A stretch of DNA of 42,473 bases, from the NCBI GenBank assembly GCA_013289395.1, contig JABCZY010000007.1, positions 1 to 42,473 of the forward strand, in the 5' to 3' direction. Position numbers and translations under genes: made by a program. Numbering within the stretch: the stretch's first letter is position 1; each line of letters starts with the position of its first letter. This document shows, in pieces, positions 16,094 to 24,724 of this stretch. Source of the stretch: Bacteroidota bacterium. GTDB lineage: Bacteria > Bacteroidota > Bacteroidia > JABEUT01. The notes under the pieces are model-generated. The model was not told the DNA's origin. It was given only the letters and a program-made list of their open reading frames with translations, and ran no database searches.

Positions 16094-17890
16094 ATGAAAA
16101 TAAAATTGATACCGGTTATCGCGTTTGGCTTGCTGCTGGCAGCTTGCGGAGGATGTGGAAATGACCACGGGAAAACAAATACGCATTTAGCTAAGGGCGG
16201 AGTTTATTACGGAGGTGTATTTCGTCTTAATTGGGTAATCGGTTTCAGAAGTCTTTTCCCTGATAATGTGGGTGATATACCTGCTCATAATATTGCTAAC
16301 CAGGTTTACGAAGGCCTTGTAAAACTTTCTTCAAAAGATCTTACTAATACACCTTGCCTTGCTACACGTTGGGAAAGGAACGATAATGCTACAGTCTGGA
16401 CCTTCCATATCCGTAAGGGTGTTAAGTTCCACGATGACCCTTGTTTCCCTGACGGTAAAGGCCGTGAAATAACTGTTAAGGATTTTAAATGGTGCTTTGA
16501 CCAATTATGTACTGCTGGCCCGCAAAATCAACAGTTCGAAGTTACATTTAAGAACCGCGTTTTAGGAGCTGATCAATACTACCAGCTTTCAGCAGATAAA
16601 AAACCTTTACCGGCAGATGGTGTTGAAGGAGTTAAGGTGGTTGATGATTCTACCCTAAGGATTACATTAAGTGCGCCATTCGGAGGTTTTTTAAATTTAC
16701 TTACTGAGCCAGGATGCTGGTTATACCCGAAGGAAGCGCTTGATAAATACGGAATTGATATGCGTATCCATATGGTTGGTACAGGTCCTTTTATGCTGAA
16801 AGAAGCTAAAGAAGACCAAGCTGTTGTGTTGGTGCGTAACCCGAACTATTGGGGAGTTGATCAGTACGGCAACCAATTGCCATATCTTGATGCTATTCAC
16901 TACTCTTTCGTTCATGAAAAGAAATCGGAATTACTTGAATTCCAACAAGGTAACTTGGAAATGATGTACCAGATACCAATTGAGATCATTCCTCAGATAT
17001 TGGGTCAAATGAATTCAAGTGAAAGTGGCACAGGAAATAAGGTAGACTATACCTTAGACGTAAAACCGGCTATGAGTACCTATTTTTACGGGTTCCAAAC
17101 TCGTGATAAACTTTTTAGTAATAAATACCTGAGACAAGCATTCAATTACGCAATTGACCGTGATAAGATTGTTAACTACACATTACAAGGTGAAGGAATA
17201 CCGGGTACATATGGTATCGTTCCTCCACAGGCTTTCCCAGGGTATGATTACAAGCAGTTGAAGGGCTATAATTTCGACCCTGATAAGGCAAGGGAATTAT
17301 TAGCTAAAGCCGGTTACCCTAATGGTAAAGACTTCCCTGAAATAACCCTGCAAACAAGCAGTGACGGTGGACAACGAAATGTACAGATCGCTGAAGTGCT
17401 TCAAAAAATGTTAAAGGAGAATTTAAATGTAACAGTGAAGATCAATGCTGTTCCATTCCCTCAACATCTGGATGCTTTCCTTCGCGGAAAGGTTCCTGTG
17501 TTCAGAGAAGAGTGGGTAGCTGATTATCCAGATCCTCAAACATTCCTAACTATGTTCTGTGGTGCTAACGTGCCTAGAGATACTGATGCAATGGCCTATA
17601 CAAATGCTTGCAGGTACAATAATCCTGAGTTTGATACAGTTTTTGCTCATGCCTTACTTGCTGTTAATGATAGTGTTAGGTATAAATTATATGCTCAGGC
17701 CGATCAGATCGCATTGGATGAAGCGCCTTACTTATGCATTTACTACGAAGAAAACTACTATTTGTATCACAACTATGTAAGAAACTTTTATGGTAATTCA
17801 ATGGATTATCTCGATTTTGGTAAAGTGTATATAATACCTGCAAACAAACGGGTGTCGAATAATCCGAATCCTTCTCCTGCAGCAAATTAA
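16094..17890 (+). CDS. peptide/nickel-type ABC transporter substrate-binding lipoprotein
   Basis: This 598-residue protein has a lipoprotein signal (MKIKLIPVIAFGLLLAAC, lipidated Cys18). It belongs to the extracytoplasmic solute-binding family 5 (OppA/DppA-like). Seen: AHNIANQVYEGLVKLSSKDL near the N-terminus, ATRWERNDNATVWTFHIRKG then VKFHDDP (the family's W-x-F-x-LR-x-GVKFHDG region), DDSTLRITLSAPFGGFL, KYLRQAFNYAIDRDKIV and FDPDKARELLAKAGYP. The protein would bind an oligopeptide or similar ligand in the periplasm. No permease or ATPase gene is adjacent, so it is an orphan here. The desaturase gene starts 69 bases downstream on the same strand. Its tail SNNPNPSPAAN is low complexity. The ligand is not predictable. 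Confidence 0.88.
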   Translation: MKIKLIPVIAFGLLLAACGGCGNDHGKTNTHLAKGGVYYGGVFRLNWVIGFRSLFPDNVGDIPAHNIANQVYEGLVKLSSKDLTNTPCLATRWERNDNATVWTFHIRKGVKFHDDPCFPDGKGREITVKDFKWCFDQLCTAGPQNQQFEVTFKNRVLGADQYYQLSADKKPLPADGVEGVKVVDDSTLRITLSAPFGGFLNLLTEPGCWLYPKEALDKYGIDMRIHMVGTGPFMLKEAKEDQAVVLVRNPNYWGVDQYGNQLPYLDAIHYSFVHEKKSELLEFQQGNLEMMYQIPIEIIPQILGQMNSSESGTGNKVDYTLDVKPAMSTYFYGFQTRDKLFSNKYLRQAFNYAIDRDKIVNYTLQGEGIPGTYGIVPPQAFPGYDYKQLKGYNFDPDKARELLAKAGYPNGKDFPEITLQTSSDGGQRNVQIAEVLQKMLKENLNVTVKINAVPFPQHLDAFLRGKVPVFREEWVADYPDPQTFLTMFCGANVPRDTDAMAYTNACRYNNPEFDTVFAHALLAVNDSVRYKLYAQADQIALDEAPYLCIYYEENYYLYHNYVRNFYGNSMDYLDFGKVYIIPANKRVSNNPNPSPAAN

Positions 17891-17959
17891 GGGTATTTTA
17901 GTTGTGGTGCGTCTATATGTATAATTGGTGGAGTAATAGCTGCCTTTAAAAAGAGTTTT

Positions 17960-18691
17960 ATGCCGATACTGATTTTCTTCATTGCACACTGGTTTCTTTC
18001 CCTCTTCTGTCAAACCTTCTTTCTGCATAGGTATGCTTCGCACAAAATGTTTACCATGAGCAAGGGATGGGAACGTTTCTTCTATATTCTTACTTTTATT
18101 ACACAGGGCTCATCTTTCCTTAACCCAAGGGCCTATGCTATATTGCATCGCATGCACCATACTTATAGTGACACGGAAAAGGATCCGCATTCTCCGCATT
18201 TTTTTAAAGATGTGTGGAGCATGATGGTACAGACAAAGAATATGTACATGCTGTATGTAGATAAAAAGGTAGAGCCCGAAGAAGCATTTAGAGGTAATTA
18301 CCCGGAATGGCCTTTTTTAGATAGAATAGCTGATAACTGGTATACTCGCCTGTTCTTTGCTTCAATATATATAGCGTTCTATATTTCATTTGCGCCCTCG
18401 GCATGGTGGTTCTTGTTATTACCTTTTGAATTTCTTATCAGCCCGGTGCAAGGTGCAGTTGTAAATTGGTGCGGACATAAATACGGTTATTCTAATTTCG
18501 ATAATGGAGATAAGTCAAAAAATACAAGCCCGATAGATATTCTTTTACTCGGCGAATTGTTCCAGAATAATCACCATAAAAGCCCCAACAGCCCTAACTT
18601 TGCGAAGAGGTGGTTTGAGTTCGACCCAACATATCCTGTAATGCGAATGTTGAATTCGCTGCACATTATCAAACTAAGAAGAACGAGTTAA
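17960..18691 (+). CDS. membrane fatty acid (acyl-CoA/acyl-lipid) desaturase
   Basis: This 243-residue integral membrane di-iron enzyme introduces a double bond into acyl chains. The three histidine boxes are present: HRYASH (H23, H28), HRMHH (H63, H66, H67) and NNHH (H205, H206), with an additional GHK (H173). Hydrophobic segments flank the boxes (about 1-20, 42-52, 132-163). The length is compact compared with about 300+ residues for stearoyl-CoA desaturases but typical of short bacterial members. It ends one base before the convergent lpxD stop. It may adjust membrane fluidity; electron donor and chain position are unknown. Confidence 0.88.
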   Translation: MPILIFFIAHWFLSLFCQTFFLHRYASHKMFTMSKGWERFFYILTFITQGSSFLNPRAYAILHRMHHTYSDTEKDPHSPHFFKDVWSMMVQTKNMYMLYVDKKVEPEEAFRGNYPEWPFLDRIADNWYTRLFFASIYIAFYISFAPSAWWFLLLPFEFLISPVQGAVVNWCGHKYGYSNFDNGDKSKNTSPIDILLLGELFQNNHHKSPNSPNFAKRWFEFDPTYPVMRMLNSLHIIKLRRTS

Positions 18692-18692
18692 T

Positions 18693-19640
18693 TTAAGAAG
18701 GCTGAGAGTTTTCTTTCTTCGCCATTTCTTCGGTAATTTTTTTCAGCGTAATAAGCTCACGCATTTTGTCTTTTGCATCGCCTGCGGGGCTACCCAAATA
18801 AGATTTACCACCTTCTAATGATTTGCTTGGTGCTGATTGACCTAGTAGAATAGCTCCTTTACCAATGTGAATATTGCTTGGCACACCAACCTGACCCCAA
18901 AGCGTAACATTATCTTCAATAGTAACCACACCGGCAATTCCTACTTGCGCTGCAAACAGGCACATTTTACCAATCTGTGTATCGTGCCCTACATGCACCT
19001 GATTATCTAATTTAGAACCTGCACCAATGCGTGTGGTATCTGAAACACCTCTGTCAATAGTGCAGGCAGCGCCTATCTCAACATCATCTTCTATTACCAC
19101 ATTACCGCACGAAACCATTTTGTCAAATAGCTCGGGCCTGCGTTTAAAATAGAATGCATCACTGCCTATTACCGTTCCTGAATGAATGGTTACATTATTA
19201 CCAATAACCGTTTCATCATATATAGATACGTTAGGGTGAATAACACAATTATCGCCTATCACAACATTTTTGCCGATAAATACACCCGGCATTATGCTGG
19301 TGTTCTTACCAATCTTAGCAGTTGAGCTTATCATTTCCTTCTGGCTAAAATCGTCAGGGTGAAAATGCTTGATGATCATTATATATGCACTAAAAGGGTC
19401 ATCGCAAAAAAGAAGCGCCTTGCCTTTTGGGCAGGGAACCTTTTTATTAATGATTATAGTAGTGGCGTTCGATTGTAAGGCTTTATCGTAATACTTAGGA
19501 TGATCGACAAAAACTATGTCTCCGTTAACTACCCTGTGTATTTCATTAAGTCCTGTAATCTGGTGTTTAGGGTCCCCATCAAAAGTAGCGCCAATAATGG
19601 CTGCTATCTGTTCCAGTGTTTGAGCAGGAGAAATTTTCAT
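18693..19640 (-). CDS. lpxD: LpxD-like UDP-3-O-acylglucosamine N-acyltransferase
   Basis: This 315-residue enzyme would add the N-linked hydroxyacyl chain in lipid A synthesis. Seen: an N-terminal uridine-binding-like domain (about 1-100, with NGDIVFVDHPKYYDKAL), then a left-handed beta-helix of hexapeptide repeats (about 105-270, e.g. IGKNVVIGDNCVIHPNVSIY). The catalytic region LDNQVHVGHDTQIG holds H219, which aligns with the catalytic His of E. coli LpxD. A C-terminal helical tail follows (DKMRELITLKKITEEMAKKE). Segment YFKRRPELFDKMVSCGN lies between coils. It stands alone, not in the lpxD-lpxC/fabZ-lpxA order common in Bacteroidota, so it could be a second, stand-alone paralogue with altered acyl or sugar specificity. 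Confidence 0.82.
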   Translation of the reverse strand: MKISPAQTLEQIAAIIGATFDGDPKHQITGLNEIHRVVNGDIVFVDHPKYYDKALQSNATTIIINKKVPCPKGKALLFCDDPFSAYIMIIKHFHPDDFSQKEMISSTAKIGKNTSIMPGVFIGKNVVIGDNCVIHPNVSIYDETVIGNNVTIHSGTVIGSDAFYFKRRPELFDKMVSCGNVVIEDDVEIGAACTIDRGVSDTTRIGAGSKLDNQVHVGHDTQIGKMCLFAAQVGIAGVVTIEDNVTLWGQVGVPSNIHIGKGAILLGQSAPSKSLEGGKSYLGSPAGDAKDKMRELITLKKITEEMAKKENSQPS

Positions 19641-19705
19641 GACGGCAAATGTAGGGATAATGGGCTATAAAAAGAAATAAAATGCTCGATTATCAATACA
19701 TTTTC

Positions 19706-19713
19706 TACCTTTG
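19706..19713 (+). promoter_or_regulatory. -7 element TACCTTTG before tRNA-Leu
   Basis: A full TAnnTTTG match, followed by GC as is common before Bacteroidota tRNA genes, ends 18 bases before the mature tRNA 5' end. Confidence 0.6.
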
Positions 19714-19731
19714 CAGCCGTCTTTCACATAA

Positions 19732-19813
19732 GCGGATGTGGCGGAATTGGTATACGCGCCAGACTTAGGATCTGGTGCCGCGAGGCGTACGGGTTCGAGT
19801 CCCTTCATCCGCA
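19732..19813 (+). tRNA. tRNA-Leu(UAG)
   Basis: This is an 82-base class II tRNA. The 7-bp acceptor stem is GCGGATG/CATCCGC with discriminator A at 19813. The anticodon stem CCAGA/TCTGG encloses loop CTTAGGA, giving anticodon TAG. A long variable arm (GCCGCGAGGCGT) and the T loop GGTTCGAGTCC are present. CCA is not encoded (CTT follows). It is a single tRNA unit with its own promoter and terminator. Confidence 0.97.
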
Positions 19814-19820
19814 CTTTACA

Positions 19821-19863
19821 AACCCTGAATACTATGTTGTAGTATTCAGGGTTTTTATTTTTT
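19821..19863 (+). terminator. rho-independent terminator after tRNA-Leu
   Basis: A perfect 14-bp stem (AACCCTGAATACTA, 19821-19834, with its complement at 19840-19853) has a 5-base loop. It is followed by TTTTTATTTTTTT. It begins 8 bases after the tRNA. Confidence 0.93.
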
Positions 19864-19889
19864 CGAAATATGCTAGCTAAATGTCGAAA
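19861..19889. promoter_or_regulatory. imperfect palindrome upstream of tig
   Basis: TTTCGA (19861-19866) and TCGAAA (19884-19889) flank a central GCTAGC, making a near-palindrome with one unpaired base. It lies about 30 bases upstream of the tig -7 element, where an operator could sit. It is not the CIRCE heat-shock operator. The role is unproven. Confidence 0.25.
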
Positions 19890-19918
19890 AAGGGTATCTA
19901 AATACCGATAAAAAAGCC

Positions 19919-19926
19919 TACTTTCG
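19919..19926 (+). promoter_or_regulatory. candidate -7 element TACTTTCG before tig
   Basis: A TAnnTTCG octamer ends 29 bases before the tig ATG. It lies after the tRNA terminator, so tig-clpP would be an independent unit. Confidence 0.4.
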
Positions 19927-19955
19927 CCCTCCATTTTAAAAGATAAATAAACATC

Positions 19956-21293
19956 ATGGATATAGTAAAGGAAAGCATTGACGAAACCAATGCAGTAATT
20001 AAGGTAAAGGTTATTCCGGCTGATTATAAAAAAGCTGTAGACAAATCAATAAAAGACTACCAGAAAAAAGCGGTTATTCCGGGTTTTCGCCCTGGTTTAG
20101 TGCCTACGTCGGTTATTACCAAGCGTTTTGGTAAGTCAATATTAGCCGATGAAGTAAACCATATTCTTTCTCATTCACTTGATAATTACATAAAGGAAAA
20201 TAAACTTCGCATTGTAGGTGAACCATTGCCACAAGCGAGCAATGTTGAACTGGAATTCGAAAAGGAATTTGAATTTGCTTTTGAAGTAGGTCTGGTGCCT
20301 GACTTTGATGTGCCACTTTCAACAACCCAAAAATTCACATTGTTCCAGGTGAATATTGATGAAAAATTTGTTGACGAGTATGTTGAAGAAATGCGTTTGC
20401 GTTTTGGAAACCTTACTCACCCTGATGTATCAGGTGAAAGTGATATTTTAATTGGCGACTTTGTTGAATTAGATGCAAATGGAGAAATATTGCCTGGTGG
20501 TATTTTCAAGTCATCAGCCATTAACCTTGGTAAATTCCCTGCCGGTAAGAGTAAAGAAAAATTCTTAGGCCGAAAGGAAGGCGATAAGCTTATCTTGAAG
20601 CTGGACGAAGTTACCAAGGACTATGAAGAAGTAGCTGCTATGATGAGCATTCCTAAAGATAAGGCTGCAAGTCTTACCTCATCTTTCCAGGTTACGTTGA
20701 AACATGTTCACCGTATTATTCCTGCTGAAATTAACCAGGAATGGTGGGATAAGATATATGGCCCGGGCAAAGTAAATAACAGTGAAGATTTCCGTGCTAA
20801 GGTAAAACAAGAACTTGTTTCTGTTTTTGGCCCACAGGCTGAGCGTAAGCTTCAAAACGAAATGGTGGAATACCTTATTGGAAACACTACCATAAAAATG
20901 CCTGAAACATTTCTTAAAAAATGGTTACACAGGGTTAGTAAGGAACCAATTTCAGATGAACAAATGAATATTGAGTTCGAGGTGTATGCCCAATCATTAA
21001 AATGGAGACTCATAGAGGATAAGATATTCAAGGATAACAATATGACAGTTACCCAGCAAGAAGTTATGGATTATACCCATGCACTTGTACATGGTTACTT
21101 AGGCCAGGGAGCAAACGAAGAACAGGTTAAAGCAACCGTTCAGCGCGTATTAAGCGATGAAAAAGAAGTAAATCGCATATACGAACGTCTGTATGACATG
21201 AAGCTCGTGGACCTTCTTAAAAAGACCTATACAATTGAAAATAAAGAATTGCCACGGGAAGAATTTGAAAAGATAATGGAAAACGTAAAGTAA
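19956..21293 (+). CDS. tig: trigger factor (ribosome-associated chaperone)
   Basis: This 445-residue protein binds the ribosome exit site and shields nascent chains. Seen: an N-terminal ribosome-binding domain (about 1-120) with the signature PGFRPGLVP, close to the canonical GFRxGKxP but with Leu in place of Lys. A middle region (about 150-250) stands where the FKBP-type PPIase domain lies in E. coli, but it is divergent (SGESDILIGDFVELDANGEI). The C-terminal helical arms run from about 265 to 445. The divergent middle is common in Bacteroidota trigger factors and may lack isomerase activity. It is followed after 38 bases by clpP in the same direction, the classic tig-clp chaperone/protease pairing. 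Confidence 0.92.
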   Translation: MDIVKESIDETNAVIKVKVIPADYKKAVDKSIKDYQKKAVIPGFRPGLVPTSVITKRFGKSILADEVNHILSHSLDNYIKENKLRIVGEPLPQASNVELEFEKEFEFAFEVGLVPDFDVPLSTTQKFTLFQVNIDEKFVDEYVEEMRLRFGNLTHPDVSGESDILIGDFVELDANGEILPGGIFKSSAINLGKFPAGKSKEKFLGRKEGDKLILKLDEVTKDYEEVAAMMSIPKDKAASLTSSFQVTLKHVHRIIPAEINQEWWDKIYGPGKVNNSEDFRAKVKQELVSVFGPQAERKLQNEMVEYLIGNTTIKMPETFLKKWLHRVSKEPISDEQMNIEFEVYAQSLKWRLIEDKIFKDNNMTVTQQEVMDYTHALVHGYLGQGANEEQVKATVQRVLSDEKEVNRIYERLYDMKLVDLLKKTYTIENKELPREEFEKIMENVK

Positions 21294-21331
21294 AAAAATC
21301 ACTACTTTTAAATCCTTAAAACCAAAGAATT

Positions 21332-22030
21332 ATGTTTAAACAAGATGAATTCCGTAAATATGCTGTAAAGCACAAAGGGATCAGCGGATCGAACTATGAT
21401 AGGTATTCTGCTCAATTCAACAATAACTTTACTTCAATGCCAACTAACTGGGTATCTCCGGTTATTATTGAAGAACGTCAGTTGAACATTGCACAAATGG
21501 ACGTGTTCTCCCGTCTTATGATGGACAGGATCATTTTCCTGGGTGCACCTATTAACGATGAAGTTGCTAATATTATCCAGGCACAACTTTTGTTCCTTGA
21601 TTCTGCCGATGCTAAGAAAGATATTTCAATATACCTTAATACTCCCGGCGGTTCAGTATATGCAGGCTTAGGTATATACGATACTATGCAATATGTTTCG
21701 CCGGATGTGGCAACAATTTGTACCGGTATCGCAGCTAGTATGGGTGCTGTTTTAATGTGTGCAGGCGCTCCTAAAAAAAGAACTGCATTACCACACTCAC
21801 GTGTAATGATTCACCAACCATTGGGTGGTGCTGAAGGACAGGCATCTGATATTGAAATTACTGCAAAAGAGATCATGAAGTTGAAGAAAGAGCTTTATGA
21901 TATCATAGCAAAGCACTCTGGCCAGACCTACGAAAAGGTATATAAGGATAGTGACCGTGACTATTGGATGACCGCACAGGAAGCCAAAGATTATGGCATG
22001 ATAGATGAAGTGCTGACTAAAAGCAAATAA
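21332..22030 (+). CDS. clpP: ATP-dependent Clp protease proteolytic subunit
   Basis: This 232-residue serine peptidase forms a tetradecameric chamber fed by ClpX or ClpA/C unfoldases. The catalytic triad is visible: Ser136 in GIAASMGAVLM, His161 in RVMIHQPLGGAEGQ and Asp210 in DSDRDYWMTAQEAKDYG. YLNTPGGSVYAGLGIYDTM carries the oxyanion-type glycines. The N-terminus is about 35 residues longer than in E. coli, as is usual in this phylum, and may be a processed propeptide. It is co-directional with tig and ends in a strong terminator. No clpX lies immediately downstream; mnmA follows instead. Confidence 0.95.
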   Translation: MFKQDEFRKYAVKHKGISGSNYDRYSAQFNNNFTSMPTNWVSPVIIEERQLNIAQMDVFSRLMMDRIIFLGAPINDEVANIIQAQLLFLDSADAKKDISIYLNTPGGSVYAGLGIYDTMQYVSPDVATICTGIAASMGAVLMCAGAPKKRTALPHSRVMIHQPLGGAEGQASDIEITAKEIMKLKKELYDIIAKHSGQTYEKVYKDSDRDYWMTAQEAKDYGMIDEVLTKSK

Positions 22031-22050
22031 GTAACAAAGTATATTGTAGG

Positions 22051-22084
22051 AAAGCGTTCTGCAGTACTTGCAGGACGCTTTTCT
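22051..22084 (+). terminator. rho-independent terminator after clpP
   Basis: A 13-bp stem (AAAGCGTTCTGCA, 22051-22063, pairing with 22069-22081 with one G-T wobble) has a 5-base loop. It begins 20 bases after the clpP stop. The T-run is short (TTTTC). Confidence 0.75.
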
Positions 22085-22103
22085 CGCTTAAATAACGTAT
22101 ATT

Positions 22104-22111
22104 TACGTTCG
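22104..22111 (+). promoter_or_regulatory. candidate -7 element TACGTTCG before mnmA
   Basis: A TAnnTTCG octamer ends 10 bases before the mnmA ATG, after the clpP terminator. It implies a nearly leaderless message for the mnmA operon. Confidence 0.35.
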
Positions 22112-22121
22112 GAAACACACA

Positions 22122-23213
22122 ATGAGTAAGAAAGGAAAAGTGCTTGTGGCAATGAGTGGGGGAGTGGATAGCTCTGTTGCTGCTTTGTTATTGCATGAAC
22201 AAGGCTATGAAGTAATTGGCATTACCATGAAAACATGGGATTATGCCTCATCAGGTGGTAACAAAAAGGAAACCGGTTGTTGCAGCCTTGATTCTATAAA
22301 TGATGCCCGCCAGTTAGCTGTAAAATGCGGTTTCCCGCACTATATACTCGACCTCAGGGGAGAGTTTGGTGAAAGTATCATAAACAATTTTGTTGATGAA
22401 TATATGGTGGGGCGCACACCTAATCCTTGTGTGTTGTGCAATACCTATATTAAATGGGAGGCTTTATTGAAACGTGCAGATATGCTGGAGTGCGAATTCA
22501 TAGCTACCGGGCATTACGCCAGTGTGAGGAAGGAAAATGAAAGGTATGTTATTTCACGTGGCATAGATAATACAAAGGATCAGTCGTATGTGCTTTGGGG
22601 CTTAACCCAGGATAGCCTGAAAAGAACCATGTTCCCTTTAGGTAATTTCCATAAAAAAGAAATACGTGCATTAGCTGAAGAAAGGGGTTACCTGGAATTA
22701 GCCAATAAGAGCGAGAGCTATGAGATATGTTTTATACCCGATAACGATTACCGTTCGTTTTTGAAGAGAAGGGTAGGGGAAGATAAAATAAATGATGGTG
22801 ACTTTGTATTGGCTGATGGTACTAAGATAGGCCGCCACAAAGGATATCCTTTTTATACAATTGGTCAACGTAAGGGCTTGGAATTAGCAGTTGGGCACCC
22901 TATGTTCGTTACCGAAGTTATTCCTGAAACCAATACAGTTGTGTTGGGAACGGAGGAAGAATTGAATAAACAAAGCATGACGGTAGGGCGCTATAATCTT
23001 GTGAAATACGCTAAGTTACCAGTAGATATGCAAGCCCATACCAAAATACGCTATAAAGATATTGGCGCACAGGCAACCATTAATGAAGAAAATGGAAAAG
23101 TGAAAGTGCTTTTTCACAAAAAGGTTAAGGCAATTACACCGGGGCAGTCAGCTGTGTTTTACGAAGGCGAGGATTTACTTGGTGGAGGATTTATTGAGCT
23201 ACAAGCAAAATGA
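22122..23213 (+). CDS. mnmA: tRNA-specific 2-thiouridylase MnmA
   Basis: This 363-residue enzyme makes 2-thiouridine at position 34 of tRNA-Lys, -Glu and -Gln, using ATP and relayed persulfide sulfur. Seen: the PP-loop MSGGVDSSVAALLL (residues 11-24), the catalytic cysteine C103 in NPCVLCN (E. coli C102) and the second cysteine C203 in SYEICFIPDNDY (E. coli C199). TGHYASV and the C-terminal beta-barrel region (FYTIGQRKGL to the end) are also present. It heads a tight operon: the lipoprotein gene overlaps its stop by 4 bases (ATGA, 23210-23213), then pdxJ and a hydrolase follow at 6 and 3 bases. A likely sulfur donor is the cysteine desulfurase at 3.1 kb. Confidence 0.95.
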   Translation: MSKKGKVLVAMSGGVDSSVAALLLHEQGYEVIGITMKTWDYASSGGNKKETGCCSLDSINDARQLAVKCGFPHYILDLRGEFGESIINNFVDEYMVGRTPNPCVLCNTYIKWEALLKRADMLECEFIATGHYASVRKENERYVISRGIDNTKDQSYVLWGLTQDSLKRTMFPLGNFHKKEIRALAEERGYLELANKSESYEICFIPDNDYRSFLKRRVGEDKINDGDFVLADGTKIGRHKGYPFYTIGQRKGLELAVGHPMFVTEVIPETNTVVLGTEEELNKQSMTVGRYNLVKYAKLPVDMQAHTKIRYKDIGAQATINEENGKVKVLFHKKVKAITPGQSAVFYEGEDLLGGGFIELQAK

Positions 23214-24001
23214 GCAAAAAAAGCGCCACATATTTTTTACTTGCTATAGTTATAATGCTTGCTTCATGTAAAAAAGATAAGCCTGCAAGTATTTATTTGG
23301 GTTATGATTATTTCCCGAATAATGTTGGCCATTGGGTAATTTATAATGTTGATTCTATATCATTTAACCCTTTGCTTCCATGCGATTGCGGGTCCGATAC
23401 ATTTCAATACCAGGTAAAGGATATAATAGATTCCTTTTATACTGACAATACGGGAGCAAGAACGCAGGTTATAGAAAGATTTAAAAAATCGAATGCATCT
23501 AACATCTGGGTGTATCAGAAAACGTATACTGCAAACCTTACTAAAACTGAAGCAACAAGGTCTGAGGATGGTGTGAAGTATGTTAAACTTGTTTTTCCTG
23601 TAACAGTAAATAATACGTGGAATGGTGGCCCGTTCAACCCGATACCCTCTACCTATTTTCCATGGAGTGATACTACATTCAGCTATACATCAGTAAACTC
23701 GCCTTTAACTATTAATGGAAATTACTTTGATTCTTCACTTACCGTTATTCAAGATAATGAAAACACATTTATATATCACCGTCTGTATACCGAACAATAT
23801 GCAGTTAACGTGGGCCGCATCTACAAACAAATTGTTGAGATAGACGCGAATGCTTCAAATGGCCTATTGATTGGCTTTGACCCTAATTTTGGAAAAGATT
23901 CACTGCTTGTTCCATCAGACTATGTTCCGCTTGTTATGGCAAACAGGCTTGCACAAGGTAGTACCATATATACTGAGACTTATGTTGCATCAGGTAATTA
24001 A
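23210..24001 (+). CDS. uncharacterised lipoprotein
   Basis: This 263-residue protein has a lipoprotein signal (MSKKSATYFLLAIVIMLASC, lipidated Cys20) followed by KKDKP, a usual sequence for Bacteroidota lipoproteins. The rest is beta-rich and polar (GYDYFPNNVGHWVIYNVDSI, QYQVKDIIDSFYTDN, WVYQKTYTANLTKTEA), resembling small beta-sandwich or barrel lipoproteins of this phylum. I recognise no enzymatic motif. Its ATG overlaps the mnmA stop, so it is translationally coupled, although a function in tRNA modification is unlikely. It may be a surface or periplasmic lipoprotein carried in a housekeeping operon. Confidence 0.82.
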   Translation: MSKKSATYFLLAIVIMLASCKKDKPASIYLGYDYFPNNVGHWVIYNVDSISFNPLLPCDCGSDTFQYQVKDIIDSFYTDNTGARTQVIERFKKSNASNIWVYQKTYTANLTKTEATRSEDGVKYVKLVFPVTVNNTWNGGPFNPIPSTYFPWSDTTFSYTSVNSPLTINGNYFDSSLTVIQDNENTFIYHRLYTEQYAVNVGRIYKQIVEIDANASNGLLIGFDPNFGKDSLLVPSDYVPLVMANRLAQGSTIYTETYVASGN

Positions 24002-24007
24002 ACTAAC

Positions 24008-24721
24008 ATGACAAAGCTTAGCGTAAATATTAATAAAATAGCACTTCTACGTAATTCACGTGGAGCTAATTTGCCTGATGTATTGAAAGCAGCGCAGGAT
24101 TGTGTCCGTTTTGGTGCACAGGGTATTACGGTGCATCCCAGGCCTGACGAAAGACATATTAAATACAAAGATGCAATAGACCTGAAACCAATTCTTTCTG
24201 TTGAGTTTAATATTGAAGGTTATCCATCGGAAGAATTTTTAAGCCTTGTTGAAGATGTGAAACCACGCCAGGTTACACTTGTACCTGATGCTCCTGACGC
24301 ATTAACATCAAATGCCGGTTGGGATACAATTCATAATACAGGCTTTTTGAAGGAAATTATTGCTCGTTTAAAAAAGCAAGGCATACGTACTTCGTTATTT
24401 ATTGATACTGATCTTGATCAGATAGAAGGAGCAGCAGCTACAGGTACCGACCGAATAGAATTATATACTGAAGAGTATGCTAAAAACTATTCGAAAAGCC
24501 CTGAATTAGCTATTGCCCCATATCAGAAAGCGGCACAACGTGCGCATAAATATGGTTTGGGTATTAATGCAGGCCATGACCTGAACCTTGACAACCTTGC
24601 CTATTTTCATAAAAGTATACCACATCTTGCAGAGGTATCTATTGGTCATGCACTTATTGCCGATTCACTTTATCTGGGTCTGGAAAATACAATCCAACTT
24701 TATCTCCGACAGTTAAAGTAA
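24008..24721 (+). CDS. pdxJ: pyridoxine 5'-phosphate synthase
   Basis: This 237-residue TIM-barrel enzyme condenses 1-deoxyxylulose 5-phosphate with 3-amino-2-oxopropyl phosphate, the ring-closing step of the DXP-dependent vitamin B6 pathway. Seen: [16 protein letters not shown] at the first strand, [17 protein letters not shown] (His and Arg of the active site), [32 protein letters not shown] and [19 protein letters not shown] near the C-terminus. The length matches the family (about 235-245). It sits 6 bases after the lipoprotein gene and 3 bases before the hydrolase gene. Its product becomes PLP, the cofactor of the cysteine desulfurase also in this window. Confidence 0.95.
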   Translation: MTKLSVNINKIALLRNSRGANLPDVLKAAQDCVRFGAQGITVHPRPDERHIKYKDAIDLKPILSVEFNIEGYPSEEFLSLVEDVKPRQVTLVPDAPDALTSNAGWDTIHNTGFLKEIIARLKKQGIRTSLFIDTDLDQIEGAAATGTDRIELYTEEYAKNYSKSPELAIAPYQKAAQRAHKYGLGINAGHDLNLDNLAYFHKSIPHLAEVSIGHALIADSLYLGLENTIQLYLRQLK

Positions 24722-24724
24722 TTT

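Noticed and set aside
19665-19934. Minus-strand open frame of 89 codons across tRNA-Leu
   Set aside because: It is the complement of a tRNA, its terminator and the tig leader.
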